64,000 bases of DNA from Streptomyces sp. A 4/2 (lineage in GTDB: Bacteria; Actinomycetota; Actinomycetes; Streptomycetales; Streptomycetaceae). The stretch lies in the NCBI RefSeq assembly GCF_940670765.1, contig NZ_CALNVW010000023.1:94824-158823 (forward strand), in the 5' to 3' direction. Below are positions 6,687 to 15,014 of this stretch, in pieces (position 1 is the stretch's first letter; every line of letters begins with the position of its first letter). A program made the position numbers and the translations under genes. The notes under the pieces are model-generated. The model was not told where the DNA came from, ran no database searches, and saw nothing but the letters and a program-made list of their open reading frames with translations.

Positions 6687-7655
6687 GTGAGCACCAAGAC
6701 CACTACTGCGACCGACACCCGCGAGTTCATCATCATCGGCAAGGACACCGGAACCAGCTTCATCCTGTGGGACGTTGCTCCGGCCCCGCTCGACGCCACG
6801 AAGCGCGCGATGGCGCTCGAAGAGATCGAGATCGACACGTTCGACGCGTTCGGCACGGCCGGTACCGAGTACGCCACGAGCGCCCGAGCGGCCGTCGACC
6901 AGTTCGTGAACAAGCTGCGCGAGCGGTCAGGCATCGGCAGCTACGACCTCAACGCCGCCAGCCAGTTGGAGAACTACCAGGCGGAGCCCCAGCCGACCAC
7001 CGGCGTGGACACCGAGCCGTACGGACGCGCGCACACCCTGACCGCGACCCGGGACAGCGCCTACCACGTCGAGACCAGCAGCACGCCCGGCCTGCCCGTC
7101 TTCAACATCTACGGCCTGCCCCTCCGGTCGGCGATCGAGACCAAGGACCGCGTACGCGCGGGCGTGATCAACAGCGGCTTGAACTGCCCGATGGCGAACG
7201 TCCTGGTGAAGCTCACCCCCACCCCGAAGCACGTCAACCCGGCCGACATCACCAGCGTCGGCAGCAGCGGCCTGGACCTCGCGATTGCCGTGTCCGTCCT
7301 GGCCGCCGCCGCCCAGATCCCCGACGACTGCCTCGCCGGCGTCGCCCTGATCGGCGAACTCGGCCTCGACGGCTCGGTGCGCGTCCCGTACGCGCTCCCC
7401 AAGTCGGTGAGCGCGGTCGCTGACAGCGGCAGCTCAGTCGTTCTGGTCCCCACCAGCGCCGTCGAGGACGCGGCCATCGCGGGCGTCCGGGTGATCGGCG
7501 TCGGCTCCCTGAACGAGGCGGTGGCCGTGCTCACTGGCCACTGGCACCACCCGGAGGGCTGCGCCCACTGCGGCGACGAGGCCGCCGCCCACCAGCCGTG
7601 CATCACGGGCGCCGTGTGCCCGGCCTGCCAGGACAGTGCCCAGGCCCCGTTCTGA
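6687..7655 (+). CDS. Stand-alone ChlI/ComM-type (Lon-fold) domain protein
   Basis: A 322-residue protein, GTG start with GGAGG 5 nt upstream. From ~residue 125 it matches the N-terminal domain of ComM and Mg-chelatase ChlI (same fold as the Lon protease and RadA C-terminal domain): GLPVFNIYGLPL, then RVRAGVINSGLNCP, VLVKLTP, a GSSGLDLAIAVSVLA helix and the diagnostic GELGLDGSVR, then VLVP and VIGVGSLNEAV. The AAA+ ATPase domain that normally follows is absent. Instead the C-terminus has a Cys/His cluster (CAHC, HQPC, CPAC) likely to bind zinc. The N-terminal ~120 residues are unrecognised. Role unknown; recombination or DNA uptake factors are the nearest relatives. Confidence 0.72.
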   Translation: MSTKTTTATDTREFIIIGKDTGTSFILWDVAPAPLDATKRAMALEEIEIDTFDAFGTAGTEYATSARAAVDQFVNKLRERSGIGSYDLNAASQLENYQAEPQPTTGVDTEPYGRAHTLTATRDSAYHVETSSTPGLPVFNIYGLPLRSAIETKDRVRAGVINSGLNCPMANVLVKLTPTPKHVNPADITSVGSSGLDLAIAVSVLAAAAQIPDDCLAGVALIGELGLDGSVRVPYALPKSVSAVADSGSSVVLVPTSAVEDAAIAGVRVIGVGSLNEAVAVLTGHWHHPEGCAHCGDEAAAHQPCITGAVCPACQDSAQAPF

Positions 7656-7668
7656 CCGAGTGCGTGCC

Positions 7669-7691
7669 GGGTGGGCCCGCAAAGCCCGCCC
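7669..7691 (+). terminator. Intercistronic hairpin
   Basis: An 8-bp stem GGGTGGGC / GCCCGCCC with one G-U pair and a CCGCAAA loop, shortly after the stop at 7655. Confidence 0.45.
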
Positions 7692-7741
7692 AGCGCTTCC
7701 CCGCCAGCGACCACCCGAAAAGCAACGAAGGCGGCACCACC

Positions 7742-8437
7742 ATGAACGCCAGCATTGATCAGATCCAGTTCACCGCGTACGACCCCGACCAGTCTTTCGG
7801 GCACCTGCCGTTCGCCTACTTGTTCACCGTCCCCGGTGACTTCCCGGAGGGCATCCCCGGGTACGCCGACTTGGAGATGGTCGTGTACCGCGTACGCGGC
7901 CAGTGGGAAGTATGGGACATCGGCCACCAGGAGACATGGGGCACCGGCCCCAGCCGGCGAGCTGCGCTCGGCTACGCGTTCAACAAGATCGCCCAGGTCC
8001 GCAGGCTCCACGCCGCCGACATCGCCAACGCGCGCGTTGCGGTCCGTGAATCCGTCCCCCCTTATGAGATCGAGGTCACCGGCATGAGCCTCGTCCTTGC
8101 CCCGCAGGCCATCGGAGTCCTCGTAGGCATCGACCACACCGAGGACGGCCGTGCGACCTACGTGGTCGACAAGGTGCAGGGCGGCGGCCGGTGTGGCATC
8201 CGGGCCGACGCCACGGTGACCCGGCACTCCATGGACGTCGGCGTGCTCCACATTCGGTGCGGCTGCAAGGCCATCCTCGCTGTCCGCTTCGAGCGCGAAA
8301 CGGAAGTCCTTGAATACGTGCGGGAATACCTGAACTCCTGGAAGGTGTGCCCGAAGTCGATCGGCGCCCCGGCCGCCACCGATGACCAGCCCGAGGGCGA
8401 CGAGGGCCAGGCGGTCGCCGAGCTTCCCGCCCGGTAA
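7742..8437 (+). CDS. Unknown early protein
   Basis: A 231-residue protein of unknown function. The start at 7742 is preceded by a weak GAAGG site. It begins with a mixed strand region rich in aromatics (YLFTVPGDF, MVVYRVRGQWEVWD), then a helix and a second domain with a Cys pair (IRCGC) and a late CP. The acidic tail is disordered. A perfect 17-bp hairpin follows. Confidence 0.6.
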   Translation: MNASIDQIQFTAYDPDQSFGHLPFAYLFTVPGDFPEGIPGYADLEMVVYRVRGQWEVWDIGHQETWGTGPSRRAALGYAFNKIAQVRRLHAADIANARVAVRESVPPYEIEVTGMSLVLAPQAIGVLVGIDHTEDGRATYVVDKVQGGGRCGIRADATVTRHSMDVGVLHIRCGCKAILAVRFERETEVLEYVREYLNSWKVCPKSIGAPAATDDQPEGDEGQAVAELPAR

Positions 8438-8450
8438 TCTCCGCCGCCCC

Positions 8451-8487
8451 GTGGGGGCCGTGACCGGATTCCGGTCACGGCCCCCAC
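8451..8487 (+). terminator. Strong hairpin terminator
   Basis: A perfect 17-bp stem (8451-8467 and 8471-8487) with an ATT loop, 13 nt after the stop at 8437. The most stable hairpin of the early region. Confidence 0.8.
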
Positions 8488-8606
8488 AGCCTTCTAAGCC
8501 CGCGACGCCCCCAGGTTCACCCTCCCCCACGCGGCGGCAATGCGGCCGACACAGGCCCCGCTACCAGCCGCCCCGCCGTGATGTGAACCCGCCCGAAAGT
8601 ACCCGG

Positions 8607-9416
8607 ATGACCGGCAACGGACAGATCGCGCTCGACCTCCCAGGCATCGACGACGGCCCCGACCTCGCCTCGTACCGATGGCTGCTGGCGAACATCAGCG
8701 GCGGCAAGGACTCTATGGCGATGCTCTACGAGCTGCTGCGCCAGGCCGACGCCGCCGGCGTCCCTCGCGACCGCATCGTGTGCGTGCACGCCGACCTCGG
8801 CCGCGCCGAATGGAATGGCACCCGAGAGCTGGCCGCCGAGCACGCTGCGGCGTTCGGCCTGCGGTTCGAGGTCGTTGCCCGCGTCGGCGCCGAACTCGTC
8901 GACCGGATCGCCGAGCGCGGCATGTTCCCCGACGCCTCGAACCGCTGGTGCACATCGGACTTCAAGCGCGGCCCGGTCCGCCGCCTGATGACCGCCGTCG
9001 TCCGTGAAGCCGAGGATGACGGCCACGTCGGCCGCGTCCGCATCCTCAACGTGATGGGCCTGCGCGCCGACGAATCACCGGCCCGGCGCCGCCTCCTCGC
9101 CTTCTCACACGACGGGGCAGTGACCTGCCCGTGCCAGGACTGTCTCCTGCGCCGTGCCGCCCTGGCGAGCTACGAGAAGCGCGGCCTGCCCTGCCCGAAG
9201 GACAAGAAGCCCGGCTACGGCGCGTCCAACACGCTGCGGCACGTCGACACCTGGCACCCGGTGCACGCCTGGTCGACCAGCGACGTGTGGGCGGCCATCG
9301 AACAGTCAGGACTGCGCCCGCGCCTCAGTCGACCTCGGCATGCCGATCATCCCCGGGGAGCGCTGACGAACCCAGCACTGGAACCGCCATTCACCTGCTC
9401 CGGAACAGCCCTTTGA
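8607..9416 (+). pseudogene. PAPS-reductase-like PP-loop protein, 5' part of a broken gene
   Basis: From the ATG at 8607 the frame encodes a PP-loop ATP-pyrophosphatase of the phosphoadenosine-phosphosulfate reductase family: SGGKDSMAM (~32-40), HADLGRAEW, SNRWCTSDFKRGP and NVMGLRADES. The family's C-terminus (DLGMP-RLSCSFC...IGH) is missing in frame. After AAIEQSGLRP the frame shifts: DLGMP is readable only in another frame (9331-9345), and the rest resumes at 9878. About 530 bp of foreign DNA lies between. In phages such proteins are thought to serve nucleotide or DNA modification. The truncated product is unlikely to work. Confidence 0.75.
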
Positions 9417-9417
9417 A

Positions 9418-9798
9418 CTATCCAGACTGGGAGCCGTGGAACCGTTCAAGCAGCTCACAGGCAGGAGGGCTGTCCGGATCGAAACTGTGGATTCCCATCT
9501 GAGCAGCGGGGACGCTGGGTCCCCACAGGCGGGCACCATGGCACCTGAAGCAGAAGGCAACCTGGAAAAGCAGGTCCGTGGCGCTGTGAGCTCGGATGCC
9601 CCAGCCCGGGATGAAACAGCGATGCAGCTCGCTGTCCGGCAGGTCCTTGATCAGCGTCAGGACCTGATTGGCTTGAGTCGACTCCCAGATCGCGACATCG
9701 TCGCCGACCAAGTCCTCCGCACTGAGATGACGCATCGGGTCGGTGATGCGGACGACCTCGATCAACTCGGTCTTGTCATGGGCAAGCGGCAGCAACAT
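9418..9798 (-). CDS. Unknown protein carried on the insert in the PAPS-reductase gene
   Basis: A reverse-strand protein of ~126 residues (ATG at 9798; a TTG at 9819 is also in frame). It has a C-terminal region with FQVAFCFRCHGARLWG, a C-x-x-C motif, and FDPDSPPACELLERF. It resembles uncharacterised Streptomyces proteins with a similar Cys-pair region, but I recognise no function. It is the only gene on the ~530-bp insertion and runs opposite to all nearby genes. Confidence 0.55.
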   Translation of the reverse strand: MLLPLAHDKTELIEVVRITDPMRHLSAEDLVGDDVAIWESTQANQVLTLIKDLPDSELHRCFIPGWGIRAHSATDLLFQVAFCFRCHGARLWGPSVPAAQMGIHSFDPDSPPACELLERFHGSQSG

Positions 9799-9874
9799 GG
9801 GCACAGAATTGCTGATCAAAACCCCATACGCCAGAGGCGACTACCTCACACGATCACTGGCACCCGTAGTCCGG

Positions 9875-10084
9875 AAAAGACTCTCCTGTTCGTTCTGTGT
9901 CCTGGCGTCCCGGCCAGCTCTCGTACGTGCCGCCCAGCTCCGCCCAGACCTCGCCGCCGAGTACGCCGCCATCGAGGAGAAGATCGGGCACCGCTTCAAG
10001 AACGACGTGTCGATGGCCGAGATCATCGCGGAAGCCGAAAGGGCGTCGCCAGAGGTCACACCTATTCCATGCTGGACGGGGTGA
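9875..10084 (+). pseudogene. PAPS-reductase-like protein, 3' remnant
   Basis: The missing C-terminal part of the gene starting at 8607. From 9878 it reads RLSCSFCVLASRPAL (the family's Cys pair), then a helix and IEEKIGHRFKN, which is typical of phage PAPS-reductase-like C-termini. It lacks its own N-terminus. Joining 9345 to 9878 would restore DLGMP followed by RLSCSFC, which places the insertion boundaries. Confidence 0.7.
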
Positions 10085-10184
10085 TCAACGCGAGAACCAG
10101 AAATCCGCCAGGCGTGAACTGATCACGAACCGGCTATATGGTGCGTGCACGGCGACTGTCCTGAGCAGCGGCGCAGTCGCTCCC

Positions 10185-10258
10185 GCGCCGGAGGTGTAAG
10201 AGCTGCACGGCCCTCTTCCAGTGGGAAAGACCACGTGCAACTCGTGGCCGGCGCTCCA
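10185..10258 (+). tRNA. Atypical tRNA-Gly (anticodon UCC), CCA encoded
   Basis: Acceptor arms GCGCCGG (10185-10191) and CCGGCGC (10248-10254) pair perfectly, followed by discriminator T10255 and encoded CCA (10256-10258). The T stem CCACG/CGTGG pairs perfectly around a 7-nt loop TGCAACT. The anticodon loop is CTTCCAG with anticodon TCC (10217-10219) after the required T. U73 and the G1-C72, C2-G71, G3-C70 pairs fit glycine identity. Oddities: the D loop lacks the usual GG, position 55 is G rather than U, and the anticodon stem has only three good central pairs. It could be a non-standard or decaying phage tRNA. Confidence 0.6.
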
Positions 10259-10264
10259 CAGACC

Positions 10265-10298
10265 AGGCCCCTGCCTCCTCCCCCCGAGGCAGGGGCCT
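10265..10298 (+). terminator. Hairpin terminator after the tRNA
   Basis: A perfect 13-bp stem (AGGCCCCTGCCTC, 10265-10277, with 10286-10298) and a C-rich 8-nt loop, 6 nt beyond the tRNA CCA end. It closes the early region before the terminase operon. Confidence 0.8.
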
Positions 10299-10375
10299 CG
10301 CTCATGCCGTGAAAACCCCCGGTATGCGCAGGTCGGCTACCATCTCGGCCCGCTCGACCAGCGCTAGGAGCAGGC

Positions 10376-11746
10376 ATGTTCCACGGATCGATCCCATCCC
10401 CCCTCCGCTCGATCATCTACGAGCACGCCGGGGTCTGGCCGGACACCGACATCTACGTCGGCTGCTCGGGCAACTTCACCATCGAGCGCGTGCTGCACTC
10501 GCGGTTCGGGAACGCGCGGCCGGTCCACGGCAACGACATCACCGCGTACTCGTGTGCCCTGGGTTGGTTCCTCGCTGGGGAGGACCTGCCCTACACCCTG
10601 CGCCCCGAGTTCGAGGACACGCTGGGCTGGCTCGCCCCGTACATGGAAGATCGCGCCGACCGGCTCGCCACCCTGATGCTCGGCACCCGGTTCCTCCAGT
10701 ACGTCGGGAAGGACGGCGCGTACTACCGGCGGATGCTCGACGCCACCGAAGACCAGTGGCCACGTATGCACGAGAAGACCGCGACGAAGCTCCGCACCCT
10801 GGAGACCCGCCTCGGTAGCTTCTACGCCGGCGACGTCCGCACGTACCTCCGCGACGAGGTCCCCGAGCAGGCCCCCGTCGTGATGTTCCCGCCGTTCTAC
10901 GCCGGGGACTACGTCTCGCAGTTCGCGTCCATCGATGCCGCGTTCGACTGGCCGGAGCCCGAGTTCGGTGAGCTGACCGAGGAGGGCAAGGAAGAGATCA
11001 TCCAGCAGGTGCAGGACCGGCCGCACTGGGTCCTCGGCCTGCACATCGAACGCCCGGAGCTGCGGCACCGGCTGGCCGGCGTCGTTCAGACGGCCAACCG
11101 CGGCCTGCCGATCTACGTGTATGCCGCGTCCGGGCCACGCCGCATCGTGCGGCCCCGGCAGCCCGTCGAGCCGATCCCCATGCCGAAGATCGGCGTCGGT
11201 GAGGACCTGGGCGACCGGATGAGCCTCCACATTCTGACGGGCGGCCAGTTCGCGGGCATTCGGTCACAGTTCATGTCGAAGTCCATCAAGCCGGGGTCGC
11301 CGCTCCTCGCGTGCGGTGTCGCGGTCGACGGGAAGCTGATCGGCGCGTTCGCTTTCCTCCCGCCGAAGTTCGACCCGGCGACCGCCTACCTGATGTCCGA
11401 CTTCCCCGTGTCGTGGACGAAGTACCGGCGCCTCTCGAAGCTCATCGTCATGGCCGCGAGCACGGCGGAGGCGCAGCTGCTGCTCCAGCGGTCCCTGTCG
11501 AAGCGGCTCACCGGCTGGGCGACCACCGCGTTCACCGACCGGCCCAACTCGGCGAAGTACGGGCGGGGCATCCCCGGCGTGAAGCTCCAGAAGCGCACCG
11601 AGGCGAGCAGCAAGGACCCGGGCGACGGCGTCCACCGCTACCAGCTCCAGTACGGCGGCCCCCTCGGGAAGTACACGCTCGCCGACGCCCTGGACCTGTG
11701 GAAGCGCAAGCACGGCACCGACATGAAGAAGGAAGACGCCCGATGA
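10376..11746 (+). CDS. Putative antirestriction adenine methyltransferase with Mom-like C-terminus
   Basis: A 456-residue protein, AGGAG site 5 nt upstream. The N-terminal half has a degenerate D12-type methyltransferase layout: YVGCSGNFTIER (~29-40) in place of motif I, HGNDITAYSC, and FPPFYAGDY (~171-179) where DPPY is usual. The C-terminal ~180 residues (GVAVDGKLIGAFAFL, then RLSKLIVMAAST and a TGWATTAFTD segment) resemble the GNAT-like Mom DNA-modification proteins. Proteins of this type are often annotated as putative antirestriction adenine methyltransferases. It overlaps the next gene by ATGA. The altered catalytic motif raises doubt whether the first domain is an active methyltransferase. 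Confidence 0.6.
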   Translation: MFHGSIPSPLRSIIYEHAGVWPDTDIYVGCSGNFTIERVLHSRFGNARPVHGNDITAYSCALGWFLAGEDLPYTLRPEFEDTLGWLAPYMEDRADRLATLMLGTRFLQYVGKDGAYYRRMLDATEDQWPRMHEKTATKLRTLETRLGSFYAGDVRTYLRDEVPEQAPVVMFPPFYAGDYVSQFASIDAAFDWPEPEFGELTEEGKEEIIQQVQDRPHWVLGLHIERPELRHRLAGVVQTANRGLPIYVYAASGPRRIVRPRQPVEPIPMPKIGVGEDLGDRMSLHILTGGQFAGIRSQFMSKSIKPGSPLLACGVAVDGKLIGAFAFLPPKFDPATAYLMSDFPVSWTKYRRLSKLIVMAASTAEAQLLLQRSLSKRLTGWATTAFTDRPNSAKYGRGIPGVKLQKRTEASSKDPGDGVHRYQLQYGGPLGKYTLADALDLWKRKHGTDMKKEDAR

Positions 11747-12696
11747 GCGACACCCCGCCCGCACCCGAGCAGACGATCCGGCCCCGCCTCGTCCGCCGCG
11801 ACCCGCGGTCCCTGACCCCGCTCGACATGAACGCCCGCTACATGCGCAAGGAGGAGTGGGACCGGCTCGTCGCGAACGTCGCCGCCGACGGCTGCCTCAC
11901 CTCCGTGCCACTGATCTACGGCGCCGGGGAGTACGACGAGGGCCGTGAGCTGATCCTGTCGGGGAACCACCGCACCGCGGCGGCCGTGGAGGTCGGCCTG
12001 GCCGAGATCGACTGCATGTTGATCGACGACCCCCAGCAGAAAGACGAGCTGCTGGCCCGGCAGCTCTCGCACAACAGCATCGCCGGCCAGGACGATCCGG
12101 CCACGCTCAAGGCGCTGTACGACCAGATCGAGGACGTCGACTGGCGGGCGTACTCGGGCCTGGACGACGAGGGCCTGGGCCTCCTCGCCGAGGTGTCCCC
12201 CGAAGGACTCAGCGAAGCGAACCTCGACTTCGCCACCGTGAGCCTGATCTTCCTGCCGAACGAGCTGGAGGCCGCCCGCAAGGCGTTCGACGACGCCAAG
12301 ATGGGCCAGAACGAGAGCTGGCTCGCCGCACGCGCCGACTACGACGGCACCCTCGATACGCTCGCCTCCACCCACGCCGCCCACAAGGTCGGCAACGTCG
12401 CGACCGCCCTCCACGCCATCCTCGGCATCGTCGAAGCGCACCTGACCGACCTCCAGGCCGGCTACACCTCACCCCACGGCGAGCCCCTGCACTCAGGCCA
12501 CGTCGGACTGGAGACCGTTCTCGGCGCCCGCACCCTGCCCGCCCCCGCCGCCGTCACCATCAACAAGGCCATCGCAGCAGCAGAGGGACGCAAGGAGATC
12601 GAGCAGGGGCAGGGGTGGCGCCTTCTTGAACGCCTGGCGGGTGAGTACCTATCAGGCCCCAACCACGTCCCCACTGGGCCCGAACCCACGTCATGA
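11743..12696 (+). CDS. ParB-like nuclease-fold protein
   Basis: A 317-residue protein. The N-terminal ~110 residues form a ParB/Srx-type domain: RLVRRDPRSLTPLDMNAR, then VPLIYG and the signature SGNHRTAAAVEVGL (~70-83), followed by LLARQLSHNSIAGQDD. Such domains in phages bind or cut DNA or act as CTPases. The rest is helical and unassigned. Stop-start overlaps on both sides couple it to the Mom-like gene and to the small terminase gene, so a role in DNA modification before packaging is plausible. Confidence 0.7.
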   Translation: MSDTPPAPEQTIRPRLVRRDPRSLTPLDMNARYMRKEEWDRLVANVAADGCLTSVPLIYGAGEYDEGRELILSGNHRTAAAVEVGLAEIDCMLIDDPQQKDELLARQLSHNSIAGQDDPATLKALYDQIEDVDWRAYSGLDDEGLGLLAEVSPEGLSEANLDFATVSLIFLPNELEAARKAFDDAKMGQNESWLAARADYDGTLDTLASTHAAHKVGNVATALHAILGIVEAHLTDLQAGYTSPHGEPLHSGHVGLETVLGARTLPAPAAVTINKAIAAAEGRKEIEQGQGWRLLERLAGEYLSGPNHVPTGPEPTS

Positions 12697-13334
12697 GCAC
12701 CCCGCCCACCCGGATCACGCTCGACCCCGCACTACCCCCCTGGGAGAACCAGCCCGGCGAGACCAGCAAGAAACACGGGCAATTCATCACATACCGCGAT
12801 CTCGGCCGGGCCAGGACCCTACCGAGGGCTGCGGAACTGCTACAGCGCCACCCGGTGACGATCCGGAAGATCTCGGCCGAGTTCCGGTGGCTGGAGCGCG
12901 CCGAGGCGCACGACCGGCACCTGGACCGGCAGTACGAGGCGACATGGCTGGAAGAGCGCCGCCGGGGGGCCGAGACTGACGCGAAGATCTTGGGCGCAGC
13001 GATCGGCAAGCTGGCGCAGCGCCTCCGCACCCTGCGCGCCGAGGACCTGTCGCCCGCCGACTTCATCCGCCTTATGGACGTGGCGATGCGTCACCGGCGG
13101 GTCCTGTTCGGTGACCCCCTGGAGACGATCGTCGTCACGAATGAGGCTCGTTCGCCGCTCGCCGGGGCCCTGGAGGAGTTCGCCGGCCTGCCCGCCGCCC
13201 AGCGGAACGCGCGTCTGGCCGAGATGGCCGCGACCGTCGCCCGCCGGGTCCGCGCGGTCGAGGGCTCAGACGACGAGGATGAGGAGACGTACCCGGGCCG
13301 ACGGTCTGGGCGCAGCGTTGCGAGCGAGGAATGA
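12693..13334 (+). CDS. Terminase small subunit
   Basis: A 213-residue protein. The N-terminal part has a helix-turn-helix (TYRDLGRARTLPRAAELL then HPVTIRKISAEFRW) that would bind the packaging site. A long central helical region for oligomerisation and an acidic C-terminal tail follow. Position directly before, and 4-nt overlap with, the large-subunit gene support the call. A small-terminase DNA-binding domain of this type is usual for actinophages. Confidence 0.8.
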   Translation: MSTPPTRITLDPALPPWENQPGETSKKHGQFITYRDLGRARTLPRAAELLQRHPVTIRKISAEFRWLERAEAHDRHLDRQYEATWLEERRRGAETDAKILGAAIGKLAQRLRTLRAEDLSPADFIRLMDVAMRHRRVLFGDPLETIVVTNEARSPLAGALEEFAGLPAAQRNARLAEMAATVARRVRAVEGSDDEDEETYPGRRSGRSVASEE

Positions 13335-14914
13335 GCACCCTGACTGCCTTCGACGAGCTGGGCGACCTCGACGACCTCGCGGTGTACCAGCAGCTTGCCG
13401 CTGCCGAGAAGGCGGTGAGCAGCGATCTGCTGCGTGATCCGGTCACGCTCGCCCGGGGCCTGGACGGCACGTTCCGGACGCGCCCGCACCTGCGGGTGAT
13501 CGGTGACGCCCTGGCGGCCGTGGAGCGCGGCGACTACGACCGGCTGATGATCTTCACGCCGCCGCAGGTCGGCAAGAGCACCACGGTGGCGGAGTGGTTC
13601 CCGTTCTGGTGGCTGTGCCTGTACCCGATGGACCGGATCGGCGTCACGTCGTACGGCGACGACCTGGCGCTGCGCCGGGGCAAGACGATCCGCGGCTACG
13701 TCGAGGAGTACGGCGCCGAGTACGACCTGCGGATGAAGGCCGGCTCGGGCGCCATGCAGGACTGGGCCATCACCGAAGGCGGAGGCGTCCGGTCGGTGTC
13801 GGTCGGTAAGGGCCTCACCGGGCATGACGTGAACGTGCTGATTGTCGATGACCCGCACAAGGACCGCGCCGACGCCGAGTCGGAGGCGTCCCGGCGGGCG
13901 CTGCACGACTGGTACTCGTCGACCGCGCTGAAGCGCCTCCAGGCCGACCGGAACTGTGTGGTGGGCATCCAGACGCGTTGGCACCCGGACGACTGGGCCG
14001 GCCGACGTCTCGCCGACGAAGGGCGCATCGAGGACGGCGGCCGGTGGAAGGTGATCCACCTCCCGGCCATCGCCGATCCGAAGTTCGGTCCCGACCCGCT
14101 CGGCCGCGCCCCGGGCGACCCGCTGCCGCACCCGAAGATCCCGACGCGGGACCGGCGGCGGCTGCTGGCGTGGTGGGCGGACATGAAGCGCACGTCGATC
14201 GTCCGGGACTGGCACGCCCTCGCCCAGGGCGATCCCCAGCCCGCAGAAGGCGCGCTGGTGTCCGAGGAGCTGCTGCGCCTCATCCGCGACACGACCACCC
14301 CGGTGGTGCCGCAGAAGGTCGCCGTCGCGATCGACCCGTCCGGCGGCGGCCGGGACGTCGCCGGCGTCATCGGCGGCTTCCTCGGCGACGACGGCCGTGT
14401 GTGGATCACTGACGACGTGTCGGCTGCGATGTCCTCGGCGGACTGGTCGACCGCGGCCTGCCGTCTCGCGCACCGCACGAACGCGGCGATCATCTACGTG
14501 GAGTGGAACTACGGCCGCGACATGTGTGAGCTGGCCATCCGCACGTCGTGGGAGACGTTGCAGCGTGAGGGGGAGATCCCGCCCGAGGTCCTCATGCCGC
14601 AGATCGCCCCCGTACGGGCCAAGCAAGGCAAGCTGCTCCGCGCAGAGCCCGTGGCGCAGCAGATGGTGCAGGACAAGGTCCGCTTCCGGGGCGTGTTCAC
14701 CGACCTGGAACGGGAGTGGGCGACGTGGATGTCGACCGACCCGGACAGCCCCGGTCGTATCGACGCCTCGACGATCCTCGTGTACGGGCTGATCCCCGAC
14801 GCGAACAAGGGTGCCATCGTCCACGCCCCGCTGCCGCAGGCCCCGCAGCCGGGCGGCGCGGGCCGTCAGACGCCGCCCTCGGCCGGCGTGTACGGGCGGA
14901 GGATCACGAAGTGA
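13331..14914 (+). CDS. Terminase large subunit
   Basis: A 527-residue DNA-packaging motor. The ATPase domain has Walker A PPQVGKST (~residues 78-85) and Walker B VLIVDDPH (~168-175). The RNase-H-like nuclease domain begins with AIDPSGGG (~333), followed by the acidic residues around IIYVEWN. It translocates and cuts DNA into the prohead. Overlaps the small-subunit gene by ATGA. Length is normal for the family. Confidence 0.92.
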   Translation: MSTLTAFDELGDLDDLAVYQQLAAAEKAVSSDLLRDPVTLARGLDGTFRTRPHLRVIGDALAAVERGDYDRLMIFTPPQVGKSTTVAEWFPFWWLCLYPMDRIGVTSYGDDLALRRGKTIRGYVEEYGAEYDLRMKAGSGAMQDWAITEGGGVRSVSVGKGLTGHDVNVLIVDDPHKDRADAESEASRRALHDWYSSTALKRLQADRNCVVGIQTRWHPDDWAGRRLADEGRIEDGGRWKVIHLPAIADPKFGPDPLGRAPGDPLPHPKIPTRDRRRLLAWWADMKRTSIVRDWHALAQGDPQPAEGALVSEELLRLIRDTTTPVVPQKVAVAIDPSGGGRDVAGVIGGFLGDDGRVWITDDVSAAMSSADWSTAACRLAHRTNAAIIYVEWNYGRDMCELAIRTSWETLQREGEIPPEVLMPQIAPVRAKQGKLLRAEPVAQQMVQDKVRFRGVFTDLEREWATWMSTDPDSPGRIDASTILVYGLIPDANKGAIVHAPLPQAPQPGGAGRQTPPSAGVYGRRITK

Positions 14915-15014
14915 GGTCAACCCCCTTCAGGCGCTGAGTGCATCAGCGCAGCGGAGGTAACGACTTGGCGGCATTGGACACGACCTAGCGGCTGCCGGGG
15001 AATGATGAGTAGCT
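14915..15014 (+). other. Short spacer before the membrane-protein cargo gene
   Basis: Noncoding. It contains a GCGGAGG followed by no good frame and an approximate -35-like TTGGAC. The break in an otherwise overlapping operon marks the left edge of inserted cargo. Confidence 0.4.

Noticed and set aside
9346..9877. Insertion sequence or transposon in the PAPS-reductase-like gene
   Set aside because: No terminal inverted repeats, transposase or clear target duplication seen; kept as an insertion of unknown mechanism.
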